A stretch of 64,000 nt of DNA from Algoriphagus chordae (GTDB lineage: Bacteria; Bacteroidota; Bacteroidia; Cytophagales; Cyclobacteriaceae). The stretch's first letter is position 1. Each line of letters starts with the position of its first letter. Under the pieces are notes generated by a model, which worked only from the letters and a program-made list of their open reading frames with translations, was not told the origin of the DNA and did no database searches. Location: positions 148,472-212,471 of the forward strand of contig NZ_QKZT01000006.1 of NCBI RefSeq assembly GCF_003254055.1. The letters run 5' to 3'. Positions 35,459 to 43,404 of the stretch are shown in pieces. A program made the position numbers and the translations under genes.

Positions 35459-35520
35459 ACTGACTGAATTAACGTTAATACCGTCAGTAGGATGACGCAA
35501 TTAATGCAACTACCGTCAGT
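35459..35520. repeat. Two 28-bp direct repeats with nested palindrome
   Basis: TGAC-n2-AATTAA-n6-TACCGTCAGT occurs at 35461-35488 and again at 35493-35520, a 32-bp period with 22 of 28 positions identical. The first copy also contains the 12-bp palindrome ATTAACGTTAAT (35468-35479) flanked by ACTGAC (35459-35464) and GTCAGT (35483-35488). It lies 34 bp before the CPXCG gene and may be a regulator-binding array. Confidence 0.55.
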
Positions 35521-35553
35521 TGAAGAATATTGTCTATTTGATTACCTTGAAAA

Positions 35554-35736
35554 ATGCTTGAGCACTACTTCCAATGTCCATACTGTTTGGCAGAAATATC
35601 TATGCTGATTGATCCGTCAATTTCTTCCCAGCAGTACATCGAAGACTGCGAAGTATGCTGCAATCCAATTGAACTTAATTTCGAAATCGAGTCAGGAGAA
35701 ATTATAGTATTTGAAGCTAAGTCGATTGAACAATAA
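35554..35736 (+). CDS. CPXCG-type cysteine-rich protein, 60 aa
   Basis: This small zinc-ribbon-like protein (Cys_rich_CPXG family) has FQCPYCLAEISM near the N-terminus and DCEVCCNPIEL near residue 30-40, giving two CxxC pairs. The spacing matches the family and the acidic C-terminal half is usual. It is a short conserved protein of unknown function. The stop lies one base before the stop region of the convergent regulatory-domain gene. Confidence 0.8.
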   Translation: MLEHYFQCPYCLAEISMLIDPSISSQQYIEDCEVCCNPIELNFEIESGEIIVFEAKSIEQ

Positions 35737-35737
35737 C

Positions 35738-36142
35738 TTATTTAGCTTCCTTTTTTAAGGTGATTTTACCCAAGTCCTTGGGTAGTTTCTTGGTGTTTAC
35801 CATTATCTCCTTGGATTCGTAATCAATCATAGAGATTTTTAAGGTTATAGTCTCTTGATTAAAATTTTCCAAATCCAACCAAAAATTACCTTCTATATCA
35901 GTAACGGTTCCAGTGGTTGTCTCTTTGACGAGGATGACAGCGCCTGGAATGGGTTTCTTATCTGGAGAAAGAATGAGACCCTTGACAGTTTTTTCGCCTA
36001 CGAGTTGTACTGTTTCAGGAGCAGCGGTAAGCTTTGTGATAGAGAAAGCTAAACCTCCAAGGAATAAACAAAAGGCAAATACCACCCCAATATTTATCCT
36101 CCTCAAATTACGTTTGTGCGAATCAATCAATGTATTTTTCAT
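35738..36142 (-). CDS. Lone carboxypeptidase-regulatory-like domain protein, 134 aa
   Basis: After a short basic N-terminus (HKRNLRR) a single transmembrane segment (about residues 17-36, INIGVVFAFCLFLGGLAFSI) leads to one CarboxypepD_reg-like beta-sandwich (about 52-130): VKGLILSPDKKPIPGAVILV and GTVTDIEGNFWLDL. This domain normally sits at the N-terminus of TonB receptors or peptidases, but no barrel is attached here. The orientation suggests that the sandwich faces the periplasm. Function is unknown. It is 63 bp from DPP-IV, on the same strand and downstream of it, so it may be cotranscribed. Confidence 0.8.
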   Translation of the reverse strand: MKNTLIDSHKRNLRRINIGVVFAFCLFLGGLAFSITKLTAAPETVQLVGEKTVKGLILSPDKKPIPGAVILVKETTTGTVTDIEGNFWLDLENFNQETITLKISMIDYESKEIMVNTKKLPKDLGKITLKKEAK

Positions 36143-36205
36143 AGATCTACTAATTTTTAATAGTAAGAAAAATAAAATAGTTTGTTATTCCTAATTAATT
36201 GATAA

Positions 36206-38440
36206 TTAATTCACTGGAGTATGAGTCATTAGGTAGTTTGTCAACAAAGTATATAAATGCAGACTAGTGCCAGCACCTTCAGAGATTCCATGAGAACGAT
36301 TTGGGTAGGGCATCATCTGAAATTGTTTGTTGTGCTTGATCAGTTCATTCATTAGCATTTCGGCACCTTGGTAGTGGACATTGTCATCGCCTGTGCCATG
36401 CACGATCAATAGGTTTCCTTCTAAGTTTTTAGCATATGTGATAGGGGATCCTTTTACAAAGTCCTCCATATTTTCCTGCGGCAAACCCATGTAGCGTTCC
36501 TGATAGATGTTGTCATAGATTAGCTGATTAGATACTGCAGCTACAGACATTCCAGTTTGATAGACTTCAGGGAATTTGAACATCAGGTTTAGTGTCATCG
36601 AACCACCACCACTCCAGCCCCAGACAGCTACTCTGCCTTCATCCAAATAAGGTAGTTTCAGTAATTCCTTTGCCGCCAAACCCTGATCCTGCGCATTGAT
36701 AACACCGATTTTTCTGTAAATGCTTTTTCTCCAAGCGCTTCCCTTCAAAGTTGGGGTACCGCGATTATCCATATCGATGATGAAGTAGCCTTTTTGCGCC
36801 AGCATGATATTGTAAAGCCCAACTTGTGTGTCGGTGCTGACCGTACTCCAAGGTTCTCCATATACATGGAAAAGCACTGGATACTTTTTTGATTCATCAA
36901 AATCAATTGGGTAAATCACACGAGCATCCATCGTAACTCCTTCTGGGGTAGTTACAGTGGTAAATTTTATTTCAGGTGTATTAAGTGAAGCTAGCTTTTG
37001 AGTATAGTAAGTGTTTTCAACCAGATTTTTGATAACTGTATGTTTTGGGAGACTGATTAGTCGCACTGTAGAAGGATTCTTGGTGCTTTGATTAGTATGG
37101 ATTGCAACCTGGCCATTCGGGGCGATATCGTAGGTATTAACACCTTCAAATGCTTCAGGTGTTACTCTGCGTAGTTCTCCTTTTCCTGCCAAGTCGATCG
37201 CATAGAGGTACCGCTGAGTCGCATTATCAGGAGAGGCGATAAAGTACACTTCCTTGTCTGTAACCCCGCCAAAGGATGCTACATCAAATTCTCCTGGAGT
37301 AATCAAGGTTTTATTGCCTGTGGCGATATCAATTTTATAAATATGTCTCCAGGCATTCTTTTCGGTCATTCTTAAAAAGGCTGTTCCATTATCAACTAAG
37401 GGTAAGCTGTTGTCGCTCCAGCCGTTTTTGGAAAGATCTGGATAGGCCAAATCCACCCAGGTTTCCTCTGATTCGGTATAGATTTTATTCAGCTCAGCAG
37501 ATGAAGGCTGGTAGGTCCAGATGGTCAAAAGATTTTGCTTACGATTCATCTGTTGGATAAGTAGTAAATCTGCATTGATCCACTGCATTCCTGGAAGGTA
37601 ATTTTCAGTTTCTCCTCCCGGAATCGGAATCCAGTTAGTTTTTTGCGTAGCCAAGTCGATCAGGCCTATTTTGGCTCCAGCGGGTTCCTGACCTACTTTT
37701 GGGTATTGTAATGGGATAGGTCTGGAATAGACAGAGTCCGTATAGTTGATCATGTAGAAAGTCCTGATTTTGGAAGCGTCGATCTGCCAAAATGCAATGT
37801 GTGCTGCATCTGGGCTCCACGAAAAACCGTCGCGCTTTCCAAATTCTTCTTCGTAAGCCCAGTCAAATGTTCCATTGATGATCTCGCCTGTACCGTCAGA
37901 TGTGAGCTGCGTGATTTCTCCAGTTTTGAAATTTTCCTTGTACAAATTGAATTTTTGCACATAGGCTACATATTCATTATCCGCGGAGAATTTTGCAAAC
38001 ATCAGTGAAGAAGCTTCGAATTTGCTTCCAAGCTGCCTTAGTTCTTTGGAGGTAAGGTCGTAAACCCAATAATCACCTTTGGTGTTTGACCTCCAGACTC
38101 GACTGGAGTTCGTGAAAATTAGAACCTTTGTCCCATCGTCCGACAGTGAGAATGATTGAATTGAAATGGCTTTACCAGCACTTTGCAAAGCAGACCCAGG
38201 TACAAAAACACTTTTCTCTAAGGTTTTAGAATCCCATCTCGCCAGTTCATTACCTTTTTCTACGGTGACATAAGCTGCTCCATTTTCGATCCATTGGATT
38301 GGTTGGAGCCTTTCTTGGACAAATTCTCTTGAATTATAGATTCTGTCCAAATCTAAAAGCCTAAGGTCCTGAGCAAGAAGAGTTCCTGTGAAAAGGGTGA
38401 AGAGTAATATTGAAAAGAGTAATCGAAAAGGAGATCGCAT
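36206..38440 (-). CDS. Dipeptidyl peptidase IV-family serine peptidase, 744 aa
   Basis: It removes Xaa-Pro or Xaa-Ala dipeptides from peptide N-termini, presumably in the periplasm. A signal peptide (MRSPFRLLFSILLFTLFTGTLLAQ) precedes a beta-propeller domain. Its FDWAYEEEF block carries the double Glu that binds the substrate amino end. The alpha/beta-hydrolase domain has the nucleophile in GWSGGGS (Ser about 610), Asp in HGTGDDN and His in NRSHGI (about 717). I start at 38440 because the signal peptide begins there; six more residues could be read. It matches the peptidase theme of the window. Confidence 0.93.
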   Translation of the reverse strand: MRSPFRLLFSILLFTLFTGTLLAQDLRLLDLDRIYNSREFVQERLQPIQWIENGAAYVTVEKGNELARWDSKTLEKSVFVPGSALQSAGKAISIQSFSLSDDGTKVLIFTNSSRVWRSNTKGDYWVYDLTSKELRQLGSKFEASSLMFAKFSADNEYVAYVQKFNLYKENFKTGEITQLTSDGTGEIINGTFDWAYEEEFGKRDGFSWSPDAAHIAFWQIDASKIRTFYMINYTDSVYSRPIPLQYPKVGQEPAGAKIGLIDLATQKTNWIPIPGGETENYLPGMQWINADLLLIQQMNRKQNLLTIWTYQPSSAELNKIYTESEETWVDLAYPDLSKNGWSDNSLPLVDNGTAFLRMTEKNAWRHIYKIDIATGNKTLITPGEFDVASFGGVTDKEVYFIASPDNATQRYLYAIDLAGKGELRRVTPEAFEGVNTYDIAPNGQVAIHTNQSTKNPSTVRLISLPKHTVIKNLVENTYYTQKLASLNTPEIKFTTVTTPEGVTMDARVIYPIDFDESKKYPVLFHVYGEPWSTVSTDTQVGLYNIMLAQKGYFIIDMDNRGTPTLKGSAWRKSIYRKIGVINAQDQGLAAKELLKLPYLDEGRVAVWGWSGGGSMTLNLMFKFPEVYQTGMSVAAVSNQLIYDNIYQERYMGLPQENMEDFVKGSPITYAKNLEGNLLIVHGTGDDNVHYQGAEMLMNELIKHNKQFQMMPYPNRSHGISEGAGTSLHLYTLLTNYLMTHTPVN

Positions 38441-38549
38441 AATTCGGATTGTTGGCAAATTTGATTTCTAAAATAAAAGAATATATCCAGATTAATCTTT
38501 TGAAATCAAACGAATAGTAAGATAGGTTAATATCAGCCTAGTTGATTCG

Positions 38550-40727
38550 TTAAAGATTCCACCAATAGGTAAACTTCAATACTAGTGAGCGGTTTTTGGT
38601 GTAAAAAGGGGCGGGGAGGTAATTGTCTGTGTAAACCAAAAACAAATCAGATGCAGGCTTAAATCTCCACTGAAAGCGAGTATTTAGATTGATGTTTTCG
38701 ATTTGCTCATTGTATTGGACAAAAGCTGTGAAAAATAAAGTGTTTGTCATCGTGACATCGACTCTAGGGCCAATAAGCCAAAAGGTATTGGTGTACCAAG
38801 GTTCTGGCAGGATGATTCGATTGTAATTGGCAGACATGGTGATACTCACATAGGGCTGGAACCTGTAGCCGAGCTCAGCAGTCACATTATATCGATCTCC
38901 ATCGGCGTAGTATCCACCCATTCTCGTAGAGAAGGCATAGGTTAAAATACTCTGCGGTTTGGACGTGTATTCTGTGCCCCAAGCAAACCATTTGTGTTGT
39001 GAGCCAGCGGGTAAGGTTTCTCCGCTGTAATTCGTAGGGTCGAATGGACGCTGCAGCATGACATAATCATAGGCTGTCCAAAGCAGAAAAGTACTTTGGC
39101 TTCGCCACTTTACATTATAGGCAATGAAGCTCGTGTTGTCGGTGTATTCCCCAGATTTGTTCCAGTAGGAAGTGCTGCTTATATCGGGGCCATGGCTGAG
39201 GATTTTCTCGCTTTTCGGAAACCAACGATATCCTATTGTTGGATTTATTTTGAAATAACCATTTCGAGGTACGTAACCCACTTCAGCAGTATAGCTTTCC
39301 GAGACATATTCATGCTGCCATTCCCAGGTGAGATTGCCAGAGGTGTATTTGAGGTTTGCCGCCTGGACGAAGCCTTGATCGGAATTGTCCGGACCAAAGC
39401 TTTTCAAACCCATCACCTTCCCCGTCCATAGGTTGTTGGATGTGGCGAGGTTATATTCCAGTCCTAGATTTCTATTGAATTGTGAATAGATTGGCTTATC
39501 AGAATTTGGATCTGGGTTATAATTCAGCGCCTGTTTATTGACGAATATGGCACCGATATTGGATCTGGAGCCTACTCTCCTCTGGACTGCCAAGACAGTG
39601 AAGTTCTGAGAGGGAAGTGCCTCTTCTTCCACTTTTCCGGTTTGCATATTCATCGCACCGACACGCCAGTTTTTGTTGATTTTTCCACTTAGTCTAGCTC
39701 CAAATTGAATCGGCGCATTCAAGCCGATTCTTCTGGAAAAGAATGGTCTTATCCTTTCATATCCAAAACTGGCAAATAGGTCTCCGTTTTCTAGGAAAAA
39801 CTGTCTGCGCTCTGGGAAAAACAATTCAAAGCGATCCAGATTTGTCACTTGTCGATCCACTTCCACTTGAGAAAAATCTGGATTGACAGTTAAATCCAAG
39901 TTTAAAGAGGAAGTTAAACCGATTTTAACGTCACCTCCAATTTCTTTTCGATACATAGGCTCTTCTCCTTCAAACCTATTTTGTCGAAATCCTCCAAGTG
40001 CATAGGGGATGACTGAGATGTTGGCCCCAGTTTGTGGAGGAGCTTGATCCCACACGAGTATTCCTGTATACGCTAAAGAGGCGGAAGGGAATTGACGAGG
40101 CACGGGTGCCCAGCCAGATTTCTCTGTAGTTTTCAGGTCTAGTCTGGAAAAATTGATTCCCCATTCAGTAATACCTTTTTTGTATCGGATGGATTTAAAA
40201 GGAATTTTAGCTTCAAAAACCCATCGATCATCGTAATTGGTGACTTTGGAAGTCCACTTGTTATCCCAGCTAAGATCCACACTGCCTCCATTGTACATGA
40301 TGCCGTCCCATTGGGCCCCTGCGGCATTGGCACCAAAGGAAAACCCATTCGTCTGATCATCGAAAGGATCCATGAAAAGTAGGAAGTTATCATTTTTTCC
40401 AAAGTTGAAATCCCGTCGTAGTGATTCCACCATATAAGGGCCTTCGACAGCATGAAAATTCTCAACCAGCAAGTAAAGATTCTCTTCATCATAGGTCATT
40501 CTTACATCTGTTCTCACCTTCGCATAGCTAGTATCCATCGGAGTAATCATATAAAAATCTGTAGCAACCTCAGCATCCAGCCAGGCTTGCTCATCCAATG
40601 CTCCGTCAATCAGAATCTCGGAGCTTGCTTTTTGGATATTTAGGCGATATGAATCGTTGATTTTCTGAGCATGGACTGATGTCAGGTGGACTAGAGTTAG
40701 AATAAAAAATAAAGTTAGTTTACGCAT
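38550..40727 (-). CDS. DUF5916 outer-membrane beta-barrel protein with CBM9-like domain, 725 aa
   Basis: The signal MRKLTLFFILTLVHLTSVHAQ is followed by a CBM9-like sandwich (about residues 25-200: ILIDGALDEQAWLDAE, YDEENLYLLVENFH, FRLDL-like strands) and FSQVEVDRQVTNLDRFELFFPERRQFFLENG, a conserved DUF5916 block. The remaining about 450 residues are alternating aromatic strands, ending FTYWWNL, as in an outer-membrane barrel with a terminal aromatic. The family is abundant in Bacteroidota and its function is unknown. It lies between the DPP-IV gene and a TonB receptor, all on the minus strand. Confidence 0.85.
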   Translation of the reverse strand: MRKLTLFFILTLVHLTSVHAQKINDSYRLNIQKASSEILIDGALDEQAWLDAEVATDFYMITPMDTSYAKVRTDVRMTYDEENLYLLVENFHAVEGPYMVESLRRDFNFGKNDNFLLFMDPFDDQTNGFSFGANAAGAQWDGIMYNGGSVDLSWDNKWTSKVTNYDDRWVFEAKIPFKSIRYKKGITEWGINFSRLDLKTTEKSGWAPVPRQFPSASLAYTGILVWDQAPPQTGANISVIPYALGGFRQNRFEGEEPMYRKEIGGDVKIGLTSSLNLDLTVNPDFSQVEVDRQVTNLDRFELFFPERRQFFLENGDLFASFGYERIRPFFSRRIGLNAPIQFGARLSGKINKNWRVGAMNMQTGKVEEEALPSQNFTVLAVQRRVGSRSNIGAIFVNKQALNYNPDPNSDKPIYSQFNRNLGLEYNLATSNNLWTGKVMGLKSFGPDNSDQGFVQAANLKYTSGNLTWEWQHEYVSESYTAEVGYVPRNGYFKINPTIGYRWFPKSEKILSHGPDISSTSYWNKSGEYTDNTSFIAYNVKWRSQSTFLLWTAYDYVMLQRPFDPTNYSGETLPAGSQHKWFAWGTEYTSKPQSILTYAFSTRMGGYYADGDRYNVTAELGYRFQPYVSITMSANYNRIILPEPWYTNTFWLIGPRVDVTMTNTLFFTAFVQYNEQIENINLNTRFQWRFKPASDLFLVYTDNYLPAPFYTKNRSLVLKFTYWWNL

Positions 40728-40807
40728 GGGGCCACATCAGGTAAATACTTTTGCAAGGCTTTGTCAATTAGAAGGTTCAATAAAAAATTGACAAACCCTT
40801 GAGCTAG

Positions 40808-40832
40808 TTAATAAAAGTTCTGGTAGAACTTT
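40808..40832 (-). terminator. Weak terminator of the TonB receptor gene
   Basis: AAAGTTCT (40814-40821) pairs with AGAACTTT (40825-40832) across GGT. Read on the minus strand, the hairpin is followed by TTATT. It overlaps the stop codon of the TonB receptor. A further inverted repeat, TTTGTCAATT/AATTGACAAA, lies at 40760-40795. Confidence 0.5.
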
Positions 40833-43236
40833 ATTGTTTTAATCTGTAGCTCAAAGTCAGGATAAACTGTCGCCTTTGGTATTGGGAGTTTCCTTCGGTA
40901 AAGAAATTTACACCTTCATTGATAAATCTATTGCGTCGTGAATTGAAAATGTCTGTAACATTGAAAACCAAAGTACCTCTGTCGTATAATACACTTTTGC
41001 TGGCTGAAAGATCCATGTAGAAAATTCCTTTTCTATATCCTTGAACCGTTTTCTGCTTGGCATCGTAGTTTGCTCGTATTTGTATATCAAATCCATCTGC
41101 TATTGTGAATCTGGAAGTCTGACGGAAAAGCCAAGAAGTTGTCTTCGTTTCGTACCCATTCTGGATGTTAGTCCCATCGATATCTGCATGAAAGAAGTTG
41201 ACATTAAAGTCTAGTTTCCACCAGTCGTACAATTGATAATCACTGCTGATTTCTACTCCAAATGAATTTTCACCGTTCAAATTATAGGGTAATGTTCTAG
41301 AAAATCCCTCATCATTTACTGAGCGAAGTCTTTCGATTTTGTCAACTGTGTTCCTATAATAGATAGTAGTGAAAAGGGTTCCTTTGTCAAAATACTTGAT
41401 GTGCCCTAGTTCAAAAGCATTGGTATACACAGGATTCAAATCCGGATTTCCCGAGAAAAAATTTCTTGAATCTGAAAGAGTCACATATGGGCTCAAATCA
41501 TTGTAAACAGGTCTTCTTACACGCCTACTATAACTTAACTGAAAAGCATTTTCTTGGCTGATATTATAAGTCAAATGAGCGCTAGGGAATAGGTTGGTGT
41601 ATTTTCTAGGATTGACTTCGTCGGTTTCTACTAATGTGGTTTTTACATCCGTGTATTCCACGCGAATACCGCCCTGATAGCTCCATTTTTTGGAAGTATT
41701 TCCTATTATTCCATACACTGCCAGTATATTTTCATCATATAGGAAGATGTTGTCCAGGCCTGGGATTGGATCAAAGTCACCATTCTCATCTTCCTGCATC
41801 ACGAGGTAGTCATTTTTCATCTCACGGAAACTAGTTCTGAATCCTGATTCAAATTTCCCTTCCTTTCCAAAAGGCTGTACATAATCCAACATCGCCAAAT
41901 ACTGATTTTCATATTCGTCATTCAGTGAAGTTTGAACTACAGATGAACCCTCTATGGGTTGTCCTTCTGGAGTAAAACTTGACTGGGTAAATAGCTGATC
42001 AGAATTTTCCCAGTAATTCAGGTAAGTCAAGGTGCCTGTCAGCTCATGACCTTCTCTTTCGAATGTTTTCTTGTAATTCATCGAAATCTCAGAATTTGGC
42101 TCCTCCTCTGTTTCATCCTGTCTCCTCAAGGTATAGCTCTGGAGATTGTCTGAGGTGTTATAAGAATCTTCGTAGCGAATATCGGTAATTCTGTGTGCGT
42201 CACTTCTTCTCCAGAGATAGGATAGCGTAAGTATGCTACTTTCACTGAAGTAGTAATCTAAACCACCGCGAATGTTATTGTTTAGGCTTTTTACTTCCCC
42301 TTCATTGTTTTGGTTTAGGATAAATGTGGTGTCTACTCCATAAGTTTCCTGATAGAGTTCATTCACGTTTGGAGATCTACGATGTGTTAGCCCGTAATTG
42401 ATAAACCAATTGATTTTCTTGTGTCTATAATTCAAATTGGCTGTAAATCCTAAGTTGGTAGGAACTCCGCCCACTACTTCAAAAGAGCCATTAAAGCCTT
42501 GATTATTATCCTTTTTCAGGATGATATTGATTACACCTGCCATCCCTTCCGCCTCATAGCGTGCAGATGGATTGGTGATTACTTCTACACGCTCGATCAT
42601 ATTGGCGGGCAATTGCCGGAGACCTGCACTTCCTTTGAAACTCACCAAGCCTGAAGGCTTGCCATCGATAAGAATTCTGACATTAGCAGAACCGCGTAAT
42701 CGAACATTTCCTTCCGTATCCACTGCTATAGAGGGAAGATTCATTAGGATATCACTTGCATTTCCACCTGCATTTGCCAGGTCTTTTCCCACGTTGAAAA
42801 TCCTCTTATCCAACGAAAGCTCCATGATAGTTTTTTCACCTTGTACGACTACCTCGTCTAAATCACTTGCAGAGGTTTTCATATTGATTTGACCTAGATC
42901 ATAGGAAGGAGCTTCTTTGGAAGTTGTAAATGGATCAGTTTGGAAGGGTTCATAGCCCATGAATTCCACCAAAGCATAAAATTGGCCAATAGGGACATCA
43001 ATTTGGAACTTCCCCTCATCATCTGTTAGGCCTCCTGAAATAAGGCTGTCAGCACTGGTGTAAATTCCGATCGAGGCAAAAGGCAGTGGAGAATTAGAGC
43101 CAATATCGAGGACATTGCCAGTAACAAATGATCCTTTTCTTGGTGATTGCTGAGCTAAAAGCTGAAAGCAGGAAAGCATGCTGAAAAATAGTAGGAAAGC
43201 AAGCTTGCTGAAAAAGCTTCGGGTGAAAATATGCAT
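40831..43236 (-). CDS. TonB-dependent receptor, outer membrane beta-barrel family, 801 aa
   Basis: The signal (SKLAFLLFFSMLSCFQLLAQ) is followed by a CarboxypepD_reg-like domain (about 35-110, FVTGNVLDIGSNSPLPFASIG), a plug (about 130-240, LMNLPSIAVDTEGNVRLRGS, NVRILIDGKPSG, ARYEAEGMAGVINIILKKDN) and a long barrel ending FILTLSYRLKQ. It resembles OMP_b-brl_3 receptors and not SusC, and no SusD is adjacent. Barrel segments such as RRPVYNDLSPYVTLSDSRN are typical of the family. It is transcribed away from the antiporter genes; the ligand is unknown. Confidence 0.9.
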   Translation of the reverse strand: MHIFTRSFFSKLAFLLFFSMLSCFQLLAQQSPRKGSFVTGNVLDIGSNSPLPFASIGIYTSADSLISGGLTDDEGKFQIDVPIGQFYALVEFMGYEPFQTDPFTTSKEAPSYDLGQINMKTSASDLDEVVVQGEKTIMELSLDKRIFNVGKDLANAGGNASDILMNLPSIAVDTEGNVRLRGSANVRILIDGKPSGLVSFKGSAGLRQLPANMIERVEVITNPSARYEAEGMAGVINIILKKDNNQGFNGSFEVVGGVPTNLGFTANLNYRHKKINWFINYGLTHRRSPNVNELYQETYGVDTTFILNQNNEGEVKSLNNNIRGGLDYYFSESSILTLSYLWRRSDAHRITDIRYEDSYNTSDNLQSYTLRRQDETEEEPNSEISMNYKKTFEREGHELTGTLTYLNYWENSDQLFTQSSFTPEGQPIEGSSVVQTSLNDEYENQYLAMLDYVQPFGKEGKFESGFRTSFREMKNDYLVMQEDENGDFDPIPGLDNIFLYDENILAVYGIIGNTSKKWSYQGGIRVEYTDVKTTLVETDEVNPRKYTNLFPSAHLTYNISQENAFQLSYSRRVRRPVYNDLSPYVTLSDSRNFFSGNPDLNPVYTNAFELGHIKYFDKGTLFTTIYYRNTVDKIERLRSVNDEGFSRTLPYNLNGENSFGVEISSDYQLYDWWKLDFNVNFFHADIDGTNIQNGYETKTTSWLFRQTSRFTIADGFDIQIRANYDAKQKTVQGYRKGIFYMDLSASKSVLYDRGTLVFNVTDIFNSRRNRFINEGVNFFTEGNSQYQRRQFILTLSYRLKQ

Positions 43237-43404
43237 CAGTGGTAGCTTAGGTTATAGGTTTGGGGAAATTAATCCCGAAGCAAATCTTGTTTGGGGTTAA
43301 AATCATGAAAAGATATTTCGATTTCACCGAAAAAGCAGTTAATAAATGATCAAAGGTGGATTTTTGCGTACGAATAGAAAACAATCTTATAGAAGATGGA
43401 AAGG

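Noticed and set aside
36193..36211. AATTAATT-gat-AATTAATT palindrome at the end of the DPP-IV gene
   Set aside because: It is a pure A/T palindrome in an AT-rich gap. It has no GC stem and no T tract, so chance is the simplest explanation.
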